Source of the DNA: Bog-756 sp963696495
GTDB lineage: Bacteria > Actinomycetota > Acidimicrobiia > Acidimicrobiales > RAAP-2
Length of the DNA stretch: 64,000 bases
Direction of reading: 5' to 3'
NCBI GenBank assembly: GCA_963696495.1
Contig: CAVOKJ010000002.1
Span: 372,001 to 436,000 of the forward strand
Position numbers and translations under genes: made by a program. Below, piece by piece: positions 25,248 to 34,159 of this stretch. The stretch's first letter is position 1, and every line of letters starts with the position of its first letter. The notes under the pieces are model-generated. The model searched no databases, was not told where the DNA came from, and worked only from the letters and a program-made list of their open reading frames with translations.

Positions 25248-25943
25248 TCAGGTCGGATCCCCTGCCACTGCCCGCACGGCGGCGTCCAGGATCTCGCCGG
25301 CGGCCTCGAGCGGATGGGGCCGGCCGAAGACCGCGGAGCCGGCGACGAAGACGTTCGCCCCCGAGCGTGCGGCGTCGACCACCGTGTGCTCGTCGATGCC
25401 GCCGTCGACCTCGACGTCGACGACCAGGCCGGCCTCGGCGAGGGTGCGGTGGACCCGCTCGACCTTGGGCATGACGTCGGCGATGAAGGACTGACCTCCG
25501 AAGCCGGGGAACACCGTCATGCACAAGATCAGGTCGACCTGGTCGAGAAAGGGCTCGACGGCCTCGAACGGCGTATCCGGATTGGCCGCCAGCCCGACCC
25601 TCAGCCCGAGGTCGCGCATCTGGTGGATGAGCTCGCCGGTCCGGCCCACTTCGACATGGACCGTGCAGCCGTCGGCGCCCGCGTCGCGGAAGGGCTCGAG
25701 ATAGAGGGCGGGGTCGGTGATCATCAGGTGGGTGTCGAAGTAGAGGTCCGTGTGCTCCCGCAGGGACGAGACGACCGGGGGCCCGATGGTGAGGTTGGGA
25801 ACGAAGTGACCGTCCATCACGTCGACATGGAGCCAGTCCGAGCCGGGGGCGATCTGGTCGACGGCGCCGGCGAGGTTGCCGAAGTCGGCCGAGAGGATCG
25901 AGGGCGCCACCCGGAACTCGGGGCGTCGGGGGGCGGTGTCCAT
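25248..25943 (-). CDS. rpe: Ribulose-phosphate 3-epimerase
   Basis: Interconverts ribulose 5-phosphate and xylulose 5-phosphate, and so touches the precursor of the RibB reaction. TIM barrel with APSILSADFGNL, HVDVMDGHFVPNLTIG (metal His/Asp), MTVFPGFGGQSF and VDGGIDEHT. 231 aa. A TAGGAT lies 8 nt before the ATG, so it may start its own transcript although fmt is just upstream. Confidence 0.97.
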   Translation of the reverse strand: MDTAPRRPEFRVAPSILSADFGNLAGAVDQIAPGSDWLHVDVMDGHFVPNLTIGPPVVSSLREHTDLYFDTHLMITDPALYLEPFRDAGADGCTVHVEVGRTGELIHQMRDLGLRVGLAANPDTPFEAVEPFLDQVDLILCMTVFPGFGGQSFIADVMPKVERVHRTLAEAGLVVDVEVDGGIDEHTVVDAARSGANVFVAGSAVFGRPHPLEAAGEILDAAVRAVAGDPT

Positions 25944-25951
25944 CGTCCCGG

Positions 25952-25957
25952 ATCCTA
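25952..25957 (-). promoter_or_regulatory. -10 element TAGGAT before rpe
   Basis: Eight nt separate TAGGAT from the rpe ATG; consistent with a leaderless or nearly leaderless transcript. Confidence 0.45.
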
Positions 25958-26022
25958 CCGGTGGTCCATCGCCGGTCACCGCCCCTCCGGCGTCAGGCGA
26001 CGGCGTGCCGGTCCCCATCGGC

Positions 26023-26958
26023 TCAGGGGCCGAGGCGCTCCCCGGCTTCAGGGCGGACGCCACGCAGCCAGTCACCGGCGTCCATCGGCCTCCTGCCCTC
26101 CGGCTGCACGGTGAGCAGGGCGACCCGATGGCCGTCGCCGGCGACGACGTCGGTGCCGTCGAGCGTCCCGGGCGCGTCCGCCACATCTCGGCTGCCTGCC
26201 ACACCCCCGGATCCCGCCACCTCCCCGGGCCCCGGGGAGCCGGACCCGACCACCCCGGTGGCCCGGAGGACGGTGAGCCGGCGTCCCCGGAACGTCGTCC
26301 AGGCCCGTCCGAGCCTGATGACGCGACGCAGCTGGACTGCCGGCTGCCCCCACTGCAGGTGGAGCTCGGCAGCATTGATCTTCTCGGCGTAGGAGGGCGT
26401 GCCCGACTGGTCCCGGGCCGGCGGCAGGGAGGCCCTGCCCTCGGCGAGGTGCTCGACCAGGAGCCGGCAGCCGATGGCCACGAGCCTGGATCGGAGCTCG
26501 TCCGCCGTCTCCTCCTCCCCCACCGTTGTGCCCTCCTCGGCGTAGATCCCGCCGGTGTCCAGGCCCGACTCGACGGCCATCAGGCAGACCCCCGTCTCGG
26601 CGTCACCCTCGAGGATGGTCCGCTCCACCGGCGCCGCACCCCGCCAACGGGGCAACAGCGAGAAGTGGAGGTTGACCATGGGGAGCCGGTCGAGGACGGC
26701 CACCGGGATGATCCGCCCGTAGGCCACCACCACCCCGAGCTCGGCACCGATCCCGGCGGCGTCCTCGAGTGAGTCGCTCACCTCGAGTCCCAGTCCGGTG
26801 GCGGCGGCCTTGACGGGGCTGGGCGCCAGGGTGCTGCCCCGGCCCCGCCGCTTGTCCGGGCGGGTGACGACGAGGGCGATGTCATGACCCGCTTCCACCA
26901 GGGCGAGGAGCGGCGGCACCGCCGCTTCGGGAGTACCGAGGAATACCAACCGAGCCAT
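26023..26958 (-). CDS. fmt: Methionyl-tRNA formyltransferase
   Basis: Formylates initiator Met-tRNA with 10-formyl-tetrahydrofolate. VFLGTPEAAVPPL at the start and LHFSLLPRWRGAAPVERTIL, with the catalytic Asn-His replaced in the usual way by L-H at the folate site. The C-terminal domain contains an inserted Gly/Ala/Ser-rich loop (around residues 245-275). 311 aa. Upstream of it are def and a hairpin; TAGCGT lies 8 nt before the ATG. Confidence 0.95.
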   Translation of the reverse strand: MARLVFLGTPEAAVPPLLALVEAGHDIALVVTRPDKRRGRGSTLAPSPVKAAATGLGLEVSDSLEDAAGIGAELGVVVAYGRIIPVAVLDRLPMVNLHFSLLPRWRGAAPVERTILEGDAETGVCLMAVESGLDTGGIYAEEGTTVGEEETADELRSRLVAIGCRLLVEHLAEGRASLPPARDQSGTPSYAEKINAAELHLQWGQPAVQLRRVIRLGRAWTTFRGRRLTVLRATGVVGSGSPGPGEVAGSGGVAGSRDVADAPGTLDGTDVVAGDGHRVALLTVQPEGRRPMDAGDWLRGVRPEAGERLGP

Positions 26959-26966
26959 GGTCGCTG

Positions 26967-26972
26967 ACGCTA
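26967..26972 (-). promoter_or_regulatory. -10-like TAGCGT before fmt
   Basis: Eight nt from the fmt ATG. Less perfect than the other leaderless candidates but placed alike. Confidence 0.35.
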
Positions 26973-27036
26973 CAGGGCGCCGCCGGCGTGGAGGGCGTAG
27001 CCGACGTGGACAGCATCGCCGAGGAGCCCCGTCACG

Positions 27037-27055
27037 GGGTCGTCACCGACGACCC
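27037..27055 (-). terminator. Hairpin after def
   Basis: Perfect 8-bp stem GGGTCGTC/GACGACCC with a 3-nt loop, 6 nt after the def stop. No T tract. Suggests that def and fmt are separate transcripts. Confidence 0.5.
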
Positions 27056-27061
27056 TCGGGC

Positions 27062-27607
27062 TCAGAGCTCCCGTTCGCTGCCGGCCGAGACCAGCTTGGC
27101 CTCCATGGCCGAGGTGTCCAGTCCCAGGGACCGGTCGCGCAGCACTCTCAGTGCCTGCTTGCGCATGTCGTCGTCGAGGCGCTCGACCATGAGGACCCCG
27201 TCCAGGTGATCGACCTCGTGCTGGAACACCCGTCCCAGGAAGTCGTCGGCCTCGATGGAGACCTCCTCGCCGTCGAGGTCGTAGCCGCGGATGAGCACCT
27301 GCGCGGGACGGACGATCCCCAGTCGCAGGTCGGGGATCGAGAGGCAGCCCTCGTCGTGGTACCACTCGCCGGTCGACTCGACGATGGTCGGATTGATGAT
27401 GGCCTCGGGACCCTCGCCGACGTCGTAGACGAACAGGCGCTTTTGGATACCGACCTGCGTCGCCGCCAGTCCCGCCCCCTCCGAGTCGTACATCGTCTCC
27501 ACCATGTCGTCGACGAGACGAACCAGCGAGCCGTCGACCTGGTCGACCTCGTGGGCCACCTGCTTCAGGACCGGGTCGCCGTAGACGCGCACGGAGTACG
27601 AGGACAT
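27062..27607 (-). CDS. def: Peptide deformylase
   Basis: Removes the formyl group from nascent proteins; partner of fmt. The three metal-site motifs are complete: GAGLAATQVG, EGCLSIP and QHEVDHLDG. 181 aa from the ATG at 27607. Another ATG at 27616 overlaps the TACAAT -10 element, so the lower one is chosen. Confidence 0.97.
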   Translation of the reverse strand: MSSYSVRVYGDPVLKQVAHEVDQVDGSLVRLVDDMVETMYDSEGAGLAATQVGIQKRLFVYDVGEGPEAIINPTIVESTGEWYHDEGCLSIPDLRLGIVRPAQVLIRGYDLDGEEVSIEADDFLGRVFQHEVDHLDGVLMVERLDDDMRKQALRVLRDRSLGLDTSAMEAKLVSAGSEREL

Positions 27608-27614
27608 GGCGACC

Positions 27615-27620
27615 ATTGTA
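27615..27620 (-). promoter_or_regulatory. -10 element TACAAT, leaderless start of def
   Basis: TACAAT ends 7 nt before the ATG at 27607. Confidence 0.6.
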
Positions 27621-27748
27621 CGGTCCACGGGTGCCGGCCGTGTCGGTGACGCACACCCGGGCGAGGAGCGCGAGGCGTTCCGGGACGTGCCGTGGGGCCG
27701 TCGGCCGGACCGCTTGAGGCGCACCGCCCCCTGTACAAGGATGCGGAG

Positions 27749-28603
27749 ATGCAGGCTTCCCCGAGTAGGACCGCCCTGATGACGGCGGTGGCACGGGGAC
27801 GGCACCGGATGGAGGACCCGCCCCCGCTGATTCTCGACGATGCTGTCGCACTGGCGTTGGTGGGAGACCGGTGGCACGACCTGGCGGCGAGGGCAGCCCA
27901 GCTCCCTTCGGAACTCGACGCCCAGATCCGGGCCAGCATGGCGGTCCGGTCCCGGTACGCCGAGGACCAGCTCGCCCGCCGGCCCTTTGACCAGTACGTG
28001 CTCTTGGGCGCCGGCCTGGACTCGTTCGCCTGGCGGCGGCACGACGGTGCCCGGGACCTCATGGTGTTCGAGGTCGATCATCCCGCTTCCCAGTCCTGGA
28101 AGCGACAGCGTGTCGTGGAGCTCGGCCTGTCGACCGGCGACCACCACGCGTTCGCTCCCGTCGACTTCGAGACGCAGTCGCTGCGTGGTGGGCTCGATGC
28201 CTCCGGCTTCGACTGGAACCGGGAGACCATGTTCTCGTGGTTGGGCGTGACCATGTACCTGACGAACGATGCCGTCGAGTCGACGTTGAGGACGGCGGCG
28301 ACCTGCGCACCCGGTACGGAGGTGGTCATGGAGTACGCCGTCACCGATCCGCTTCTCGACGACGTCGGACGGGAATTCCGGGGGTACTTCGCACCCGTGT
28401 CCCGGTCGGTCGGCGAGACCGTGCACTCCCGCTGGTCACCGGCCGACGTGGAATCGTTCGTCGAGCGGTGCGGGCTGCGGATAGTCGACCATCCGAGCCG
28501 TGGCGATCTCGTGAGCCGGTACTTCGAAGGACGGGAGGACGGTTTGCGCCCCTGGTCCGTCACCCGCCTCCTGACCGCACAGGTGCCCGGAACGGGCCAC
28601 TAG
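27749..28603 (+). CDS. SAM-dependent methyltransferase, leucine carboxyl methyltransferase-like family
   Basis: Class I methyltransferase of the actinobacterial family related to PPM1/LCMT-type enzymes (TIGR00027-like). YVLLGAGLDSFAWRR is the SAM glycine motif, VFEVDHPASQSWKRQR the acidic ribose contact, and SWLGVTMYLTNDAVESTL the third family motif. N-terminal SRTALMTAVARGRHRMEDPPP is also typical. 284 aa; AAGGA lies 7 nt before the ATG. Substrate unknown. Plus-strand insertion between def and priA; ends 10 nt from the convergent stress-protein gene. Confidence 0.88.
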   Translation: MQASPSRTALMTAVARGRHRMEDPPPLILDDAVALALVGDRWHDLAARAAQLPSELDAQIRASMAVRSRYAEDQLARRPFDQYVLLGAGLDSFAWRRHDGARDLMVFEVDHPASQSWKRQRVVELGLSTGDHHAFAPVDFETQSLRGGLDASGFDWNRETMFSWLGVTMYLTNDAVESTLRTAATCAPGTEVVMEYAVTDPLLDDVGREFRGYFAPVSRSVGETVHSRWSPADVESFVERCGLRIVDHPSRGDLVSRYFEGREDGLRPWSVTRLLTAQVPGTGH

Positions 28604-28613
28604 CGCGGGGCGT

Positions 28614-29084
28614 TCAGTCGCTCGTCTCGACGATCAGCAGGTCACAGGGGACCTTGCGGGAGACCTTGTTGGCGATCGGGCCGAGCAGGAACCGGGCGGT
28701 CGACTGCATCCCCTTCGACCCGACCACGAGCAGGTCGGCGCCCTCGTCCACGGTGACCTTGATGAGCACCTCCGCGGGATCACCGGCAATGGCCTGGGCG
28801 TTCACCTTGGTGACCCCCGACGCCCGAGCCGTTTCACCCGCCTCGGTCGCACAGGTCTCGGCGAGGGTGTGCGCCGCAGCCACCCAGCCCGAGTCGAGGG
28901 CGACCCCGGCGCCGGCCACGCCCCCGGGCCCCCGGTTGTTGTAGGCGGAGACGATCACCAGCTCGGCATCGACGGCCTTGGCCCATGCGGCCGCCTTCGC
29001 CACCGCCCGCTTCGCCGTCGCCGAGCCGTCCGTGCCGACCACCACCTTGTGCGGGACGCCTTCCCCCGGATCGCCATCAGCCAC
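28614..29084 (-). CDS. Universal stress protein (UspA family)
   Basis: Single Usp domain, 156 aa. ATP-binding type: VVVGTDGSATAKRAV at the start and VVGSKGMQSTARFLLGPIANKVS, which fits the G-2x-G-9x-G pattern, near the end. GTG start with GGAGG six nt upstream. Monocistronic; usually linked to stress or dormancy in actinobacteria. No recognised regulator site upstream. Confidence 0.93.
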   Translation of the reverse strand: MADGDPGEGVPHKVVVGTDGSATAKRAVAKAAAWAKAVDAELVIVSAYNNRGPGGVAGAGVALDSGWVAAAHTLAETCATEAGETARASGVTKVNAQAIAGDPAEVLIKVTVDEGADLLVVGSKGMQSTARFLLGPIANKVSRKVPCDLLIVETSD

Positions 29085-29235
29085 TGTCCACCTCCGTTGT
29101 CGATGTGACCTGCCCGGGCTGCATTATTGCCCGACGCCGCCAGGGATGTCGGCTTCGGGCCGGAAGTCCGCCGCCGGGGCCGACCGACCGGCCCGGCCGC
29201 AGTCGTGGGGCCGGCCGACCGGCGCCATCTCCGGG

Positions 29236-30993
29236 TCAGACGTCGACGGCGTCGACCTCGATCCGGAGCCGGGCCGCCGGGCGGGGAACGGCGGCCAGTG
29301 CGTCCGCCATGGCGGCGTGGTCGGCTGCCCGGACCATCCATCGCTCCGGATCGAGCGACGAGACGGCCACCACGCCACTCTCCCTCAGTCCCTCGGCGAA
29401 CACGGCGGCGCCGGGGCCACGGAGCAGTGAGACCGCTCCGAAGGGGGGAAGACCGAGCTCGGCCCGCAGCGCCCGTTCGGGAACGGACAGCAGCGTCGGA
29501 TCGGCGTGCACGGCCGCCCGGAACACCTCGTGGTCGGGGATGCGGGTCTGGATCAACACGCGGCCGCCGCCGGCTCGGGGACCGACCAGATGGGCCGACC
29601 GGGCCAGCAGGGAGAGCGTCTCCTCACCGGCGCCGAAGCGGGGGGCCAGCAGATGCTGATCGATGTCCAAGAACGCCACCAGGTCGGCCCGGATCGCCCG
29701 ATGCAGGGCGGCCTCGGTCCCCACCACCAGCCGCGCCCCGACGGCGGATCCGGGGTCGCTCGACCCGGTGACCTCCACCGCACCGACCCCGGTCAGTGCC
29801 GCCAGCTCCTCGGTGGCCCGGGTGACACCCACCCGCAGCGACTTCAGCCGGCTCGAATCACATTCGGCGCAGACGGCGGGACGTTCCTCCCCGCACCGGC
29901 GGCAGCGGAGCCGGCCGGCGGCCACATCCTGGACCACTGCGCCCCCGCACCGCGTGCACCGGGCCAGGGCCCCACACTGGGCACAGGCCAGCAGCCGGAT
30001 ACGACCGGTCCGGTTGAGGATGCAGACCACCCTCCCCTCCGGCCGGTCGAGCACCCGGTGCAACGCCTGCACCAGTCGCTCGGAGAACAGCCCGGTCCGT
30101 GGATCGTCGCCCGTGCGGTCGACCACCTCCACCACCGGCCAGCCCCGTCGCTCGACCGCCCGCGACGTCGCCACCAGTCGGGCACCTTCGGTCTGGGTCA
30201 CCGGAGGGCAGGCCGAGACGAGGATCGCCGGTGCGTCGTCCCGGCGGCATCGCTCGACGACCACGTCGACAGCCGACCACGACGGTGACCGCTCCTCGCG
30301 GTACGCCTCGTCGTGGGAGTCGAGCACCACGGCCCCGGCCGTCCGGGGTAGGGGTGCCCACGCCGCGGCCCGGGTCCCCACCACCGTGCACGAGCCGGTG
30401 GACGCCTCACCCCACCCGGCCGGCATCGACGCCACCGGGACGCCCGCCTCCCTCAGCCGGGCGGCGATCTGGTCGGCACGCGCGTGCGACGGCGCCAGCA
30501 CGAGCACGCCGGCCCACCCGATGCGATGGATGGCCTCGAGCACCAGGAGGCCGGCATCGAGCGCCGGTGCCAGCCGGACCACCGCCGGGACACCCGATGG
30601 TCCCAGGGCTTCGTCGACCAATGCCACCGAGCCCCCACCGGGCGAGGCCGGGCGGCCGTCGGGCACCGGCCCACCGACCGCCGGGCGGGTTCGCACGATG
30701 CGCTCCGGCGACGCCGTGCCGAGGAAGGACGACAGGGGGCCGGCCCACCGCCATGCCGCCCACTCGGCCAGCGACACCACCCCGGGGGGCGGTCCCTCCC
30801 CGCTCGAGGAGGCCAGGGGCTTGGTGGTGACGCCCGCCGTGGGCGGGACGTCCACCTCGACCACCCAGGCACCCACCCGCCGACCGTGCAGTTCGACGCG
30901 GACCCGGCTCCCCACCCGGATCGCTCCCTCCAGCGCGGGCGGCACCGAGTAGTCGAACCGCCGGTGGATGGCCGGCACGTCGGGCACCACCCG
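29236..30993 (-). CDS. priA: Primosomal protein PriA-like, without helicase motifs
   Basis: Replication-restart protein that recognises stalled forks. N-terminal DNA-binding domain PDVPAIHRRFDYSVPP, central helicase-like region and the zinc cluster CAQCGALARCTRCGG ... CRRCGEERPAVCAEC are present. The Walker A lysine motif and a DEEH box are missing (region near VLVLAPSHARADQIAARL and VVLDSHDEAY), as reported for actinobacterial PriA, so it is probably not a helicase. GTG-GTG at 30993/30990 are the only start codons near the conserved N-terminus; 585 aa, shorter than E. coli PriA. Confidence 0.88.
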   Translation of the reverse strand, partial: RVVPDVPAIHRRFDYSVPPALEGAIRVGSRVRVELHGRRVGAWVVEVDVPPTAGVTTKPLASSSGEGPPPGVVSLAEWAAWRWAGPLSSFLGTASPERIVRTRPAVGGPVPDGRPASPGGGSVALVDEALGPSGVPAVVRLAPALDAGLLVLEAIHRIGWAGVLVLAPSHARADQIAARLREAGVPVASMPAGWGEASTGSCTVVGTRAAAWAPLPRTAGAVVLDSHDEAYREERSPSWSAVDVVVERCRRDDAPAILVSACPPVTQTEGARLVATSRAVERRGWPVVEVVDRTGDDPRTGLFSERLVQALHRVLDRPEGRVVCILNRTGRIRLLACAQCGALARCTRCGGAVVQDVAAGRLRCRRCGEERPAVCAECDSSRLKSLRVGVTRATEELAALTGVGAVEVTGSSDPGSAVGARLVVGTEAALHRAIRADLVAFLDIDQHLLAPRFGAGEETLSLLARSAHLVGPRAGGGRVLIQTRIPDHEVFRAAVHADPTLLSVPERALRAELGLPPFGAVSLLRGPGAAVFAEGLRESGVVAVSSLDPERWMVRAADHAAMADALAAVPRPAARLRIEVDAVDV

Positions 30994-31060
30994 GACGATG
31001 CGGGGCTCCTGTCCGCTCTGCCCGCTCTGGCCGGCGTCCCCGTCTTCGCCGGCGTTCGGC

Positions 31061-31096
31061 TGCCCCGACCGGACCGGATGCCCCGACCGGACCGGC
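31061..31096. repeat. 18-bp tandem repeat upstream of priA
   Basis: tgccccgaccggaccgg(a/c) at 31061-31078 and 31079-31096, followed by a degenerate third copy. It lies in the 143-nt gap between metK and priA, which otherwise shows only low-complexity sequence. Confidence 0.85.
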
Positions 31097-31136
31097 TGCC
31101 CGGATGGGCCCGACCGGTCCGGGGGTGTCGAGGGGC

Positions 31137-32333
31137 TCAGAGCCCGAGCGCCTGCTTCAGATCATCGGCCCGGGAGGTGTCCTCCCACGTGAACTCCTTG
31201 TCGGACCGGCCGAAGTGACCGTAGGCGGCCGTCTTGCGGTAGATCGGCCGCTTCAGGTCGAGGTCCCGCACGATGGCGGCCGGCCGCAGGTCGAAGACCT
31301 CGTCCACCACCTCGGCGATCCGGTCCGGCGCCACCCGCTCGGTGCCGAAGGTCTCGACGAGCACGGAGACCGGCCTGGCCACGCCGATGGCGTAGGCCAC
31401 CTGCACCTCGCACCTGGTGGCGGCGCCGGCGGCCACCAGGTTCTTGGCCACCCAACGGGCCGCGTAGGCCGCAGACCGGTCCACCTTGGACGGGTCCTTC
31501 CCCGAGAAGGCACCACCACCGTGCCGGGCCATCCCCCCGTAGGTGTCCACGATGATCTTCCGCCCGGTGAGCCCGGTGTCGGCGTGCGGGCCACCCAGCT
31601 CGAAGACGCCGGTCGGGTTGGCCAGGATGCGAAGGTTGTCGGCATCGAGCTCCGGGGGGAGGAGCGGGTTGATCACGTTGTCCCGCAGGTCGGGCAGCAA
31701 CAGGGTCTCGAGATCCACCCCGGGGTCGTGCTGGGTGGAGATCAGCACCGTCTCGAGGGCCACGGGCCGGCCGTCCTCGTAGGTGACGCTCACCTGGGTC
31801 TTCCCGTCGGGGCGCAGATAGGGGAGGACGCCGACCCGACGCACCTGGGCCAGGCGCTGCGCCAGTCGGTGGGCCAGCCAGATGGGGAGCGGCATGAGGT
31901 CCGGCGTCTCGTCGCACGCGTAGCCGAACATCATCCCCTGGTCCCCGGCGCCCTGGGCGTTGAGCACGTCCTCGCCGCCGGTGCCCGCCCGCACCTCGAA
32001 GGCGTTGTCCACACCCTGGCCGATGTCGGGCGACTGCTCGTCCAGGGAGACGATCACCCCACAGGTGTTGCCGTCGATGCCGTAGGCGTCGTCGTCGTAC
32101 CCGATGTCCAGCACCGTCCGGCGGACCAGCTTCGGGATGTCCACGTAGGTCGAGGTGGTGATCTCGCCCGCCACCAGCACCAGGCCGGTCGTGAGCAGGG
32201 TCTCGCAGGCGACCCGGCTGTCCGGGTCGTCGGTCAGCAGGGCGTCGAGGACGGAGTCGGAGATCTGGTCCGCCATCTTGTCGGGATGGCCTTCGGTCAC
32301 CGACTCCGAGGTGAAGGTGTAACGGCTACTCAC
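31137..32333 (-). CDS. metK: S-adenosylmethionine synthetase
   Basis: Makes SAM from methionine and ATP. FTSESVTEGHPDKMADQISD, GAGDQGMMFGYA and GGGAFSGKDPSKVDRSAAY are the signature loops. GTG at 32333 with AGGAGGG 8 nt before it is clearly the start; 398 aa. Separated from coaBC by 111 nt that hold a GC-rich inverted repeat; no SAM riboswitch was recognised. Confidence 0.98.
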   Translation of the reverse strand: MSSRYTFTSESVTEGHPDKMADQISDSVLDALLTDDPDSRVACETLLTTGLVLVAGEITTSTYVDIPKLVRRTVLDIGYDDDAYGIDGNTCGVIVSLDEQSPDIGQGVDNAFEVRAGTGGEDVLNAQGAGDQGMMFGYACDETPDLMPLPIWLAHRLAQRLAQVRRVGVLPYLRPDGKTQVSVTYEDGRPVALETVLISTQHDPGVDLETLLLPDLRDNVINPLLPPELDADNLRILANPTGVFELGGPHADTGLTGRKIIVDTYGGMARHGGGAFSGKDPSKVDRSAAYAARWVAKNLVAAGAATRCEVQVAYAIGVARPVSVLVETFGTERVAPDRIAEVVDEVFDLRPAAIVRDLDLKRPIYRKTAAYGHFGRSDKEFTWEDTSRADDLKQALGL

Positions 32334-32384
32334 GGGTTGATCCCTCCTGATCGGGCTCTGGTCGGGGGCTCGCACCCACGCAGG

Positions 32385-32421
32385 CGGCCGGCCCGTTCGC
32401 CCCGATGGTGTCGGCCGGCCG
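32385..32421 (-). terminator. Inverted repeat between coaBC and metK
   Basis: CGGCCGGCC and GGCCGGCCG separated by 19 nt, in the leader of metK. May form an attenuator or end part of the coaBC transcripts; no T tract. Confidence 0.4.
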
Positions 32422-32444
32422 TTGGCCACCGTCAGACGGAAGAG

Positions 32445-33674
32445 TCATTTCGGCGACAACAGCGCGCTCACTCTATCCAAAACGGCATCCGCCACCGCAT
32501 TCTTGGTCCGGAGCGGCACCACGGTGACCGATCCGTCGGATCCGAGGATGGTCACCTCGTTGGTGTCGTGGTCGAAGCCGACCCCGGGCGCCGACACGTC
32601 GTTGGCCACCATCAGGTCGACCCCCTTGGCCATCAGCTTCGCCGTGGCCCGCTCCGTCACCTGGTCGGTCTCGGCGGCGAATCCCACCAGGACCTGGCCC
32701 GGCCGCCGCCGCCGGCCGAGCTCGGCCAGGATGTCCGGCGTCGCCTCGAGTACCAGGTCGGGCACCCCATCGGCCTTGTGCAGCTTGGTGTCGGTCGCCG
32801 CCTTGGGACGGAAGTCGGCGACCGCAGCCGCCATGACCACCACGTCGGACTGCTCGGCGCGGGCGAGCATGGCCGCCTCCATCTCCGCCGCCGACTCCAC
32901 CCGTTCCACGGTCACCCCGGGCGGCACGGGCTGGCCGCTGGCCGTGACCAGCGTCACCGCTGCACCCCGGCGCCTGGCCGCGTCGGCCAGGGCGTGCCCC
33001 TGCTTGCCCGAGGACCGGTTGGTGATGAACCGGACCGGGTCGATCGGCTCGCGGGTGCCCCCGGCCGAGACCACCACGCGGACACCTTCCAGGTCCAATC
33101 CGCGCCTACGGCCGGTCCCCACTCCGCCCAGCAGGTCGAGCACGGTGGTGACGATGACCGAGGGGTCGGCCAGCCGACCGGGGCCGCTGTCGCCGCCGGC
33201 CAGGCGGCCCTCGACCGGTGGCACCACGGTGACGCCGCGGGAACGCAGCACCGACAGGTTGTGCTGCACGGCGGGGTGCTCCCACATCTCGGTGTGCATG
33301 GCCGGGCAGACCACGACCGGTGCCGCCGTGGCCACCAGGGTGGTGGTGAGGAGGTCGTCGGCCAGCCCGCCGGCATAGCGGCCGAGGAGGTCGACCGTGG
33401 CCGGCACCACCACGACCAGGTCGGCCCGTTGGCCGAGCCGGGTGTGGGGGATCGGAGACGTCTCGTCCCACAGGCTGGTCTGGGCGGGCTCGGAGCCGAG
33501 GGCGTCGAAGGTGGCCCGGCCCACGAACCGGGTGGCCCGCTCGGTGAGCACCGGGGCCACGTGCACCCCGGCGTCCACCAGTTGGCGGCAGACGTCGACC
33601 GCCTTGTAGGCAGCGATCCCCGCCGAGACACCGAGCACGACGAACGGCCGCTCGGGCCCCGTTGCGGCACTCAT
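32445..33674 (-). CDS. coaBC: Phosphopantothenoylcysteine decarboxylase / synthase
   Basis: Two-step coenzyme A enzyme. N-terminal FMN decarboxylase (CoaC): GVSAGIAAYKAVDVCRQL, the His in SPIPHTRLG, and CPAMHTEMWEHPA where many homologues have P-A-M-N. C-terminal CTP-dependent synthase (CoaB): VVSAGGTREPIDPVRFITNR then SSGKQGHALA and AAAVADFRP. 409 aa. 61 nt from rpoZ, same operon probably. Confidence 0.96.
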   Translation of the reverse strand: MSAATGPERPFVVLGVSAGIAAYKAVDVCRQLVDAGVHVAPVLTERATRFVGRATFDALGSEPAQTSLWDETSPIPHTRLGQRADLVVVVPATVDLLGRYAGGLADDLLTTTLVATAAPVVVCPAMHTEMWEHPAVQHNLSVLRSRGVTVVPPVEGRLAGGDSGPGRLADPSVIVTTVLDLLGGVGTGRRRGLDLEGVRVVVSAGGTREPIDPVRFITNRSSGKQGHALADAARRRGAAVTLVTASGQPVPPGVTVERVESAAEMEAAMLARAEQSDVVVMAAAVADFRPKAATDTKLHKADGVPDLVLEATPDILAELGRRRRPGQVLVGFAAETDQVTERATAKLMAKGVDLMVANDVSAPGVGFDHDTNEVTILGSDGSVTVVPLRTKNAVADAVLDRVSALLSPK

Positions 33675-33735
33675 GCGCCGCCTACCCCTGTGGTGCCCAT
33701 CGCCGTCCCGCCCCGGGTCGATCCGGTCCGGCCGA

Positions 33736-34095
33736 CTACTGGTCGGTCGGGTCCGGGATGGTGATGCTGTTCTCGCCGAATGCGCCGGCGTCACCCTCGG
33801 CCTCCAGCAGCGCCAGGGCGGCCGCCTCGGCCTGGGCGATCTCCTCGGGGTCGGGGCGGCTGTAGGTGGCCTTGCCCGCCGCCACCTCCTCGAAGGCGAT
33901 CGAGAGGGGCTTGCCCGAGGCCGAGGCCACCTGGGGCGGCACGACCACGCCGAGGCCCTCGCCGAGCGAGTTGTAGTAGCTGTTGACCTGACGTGCCCGG
34001 CGTGAGGCCAGCGCCACCAGGGTGAACTTCGAGTCGACCTTGTCGAGGAGCTCCTCGATCGGTGGGTCCATGAGCGTGGTCTGAGTCTGGGCCAT
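33736..34095 (-). CDS. rpoZ: RNA polymerase omega subunit
   Basis: Small subunit that helps assemble beta prime. MDPPIEELLDKVDSKFTLV, ASRRARQVNSYYN and PLSIAFEEVAAGKATY are family-typical. 119 aa, longer than E. coli omega by an acidic C-terminal tail, as usual in actinobacteria. ATG at 34095 with AAGGA 5 nt before it; GTG at 34098 is the alternative. Confidence 0.95.
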   Translation of the reverse strand: MAQTQTTLMDPPIEELLDKVDSKFTLVALASRRARQVNSYYNSLGEGLGVVVPPQVASASGKPLSIAFEEVAAGKATYSRPDPEEIAQAEAAALALLEAEGDAGAFGENSITIPDPTDQ

Positions 34096-34159
34096 CACGA
34101 TCCTTCAGGGTAGGTCGTCGGGTGCGGACCCGTCCGTGGAACGGGGGCCGTGGAGGGCA

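Noticed and set aside
29085..29235. tRNA gene between the stress-protein gene and priA
   Set aside because: No cloverleaf, T-loop or CCA-compatible stem found on either strand.
32334..32444. SAM riboswitch before metK
   Set aside because: The gap has a GC-rich inverted repeat but none of the conserved SAM-I/II/IV segments I could recognise.
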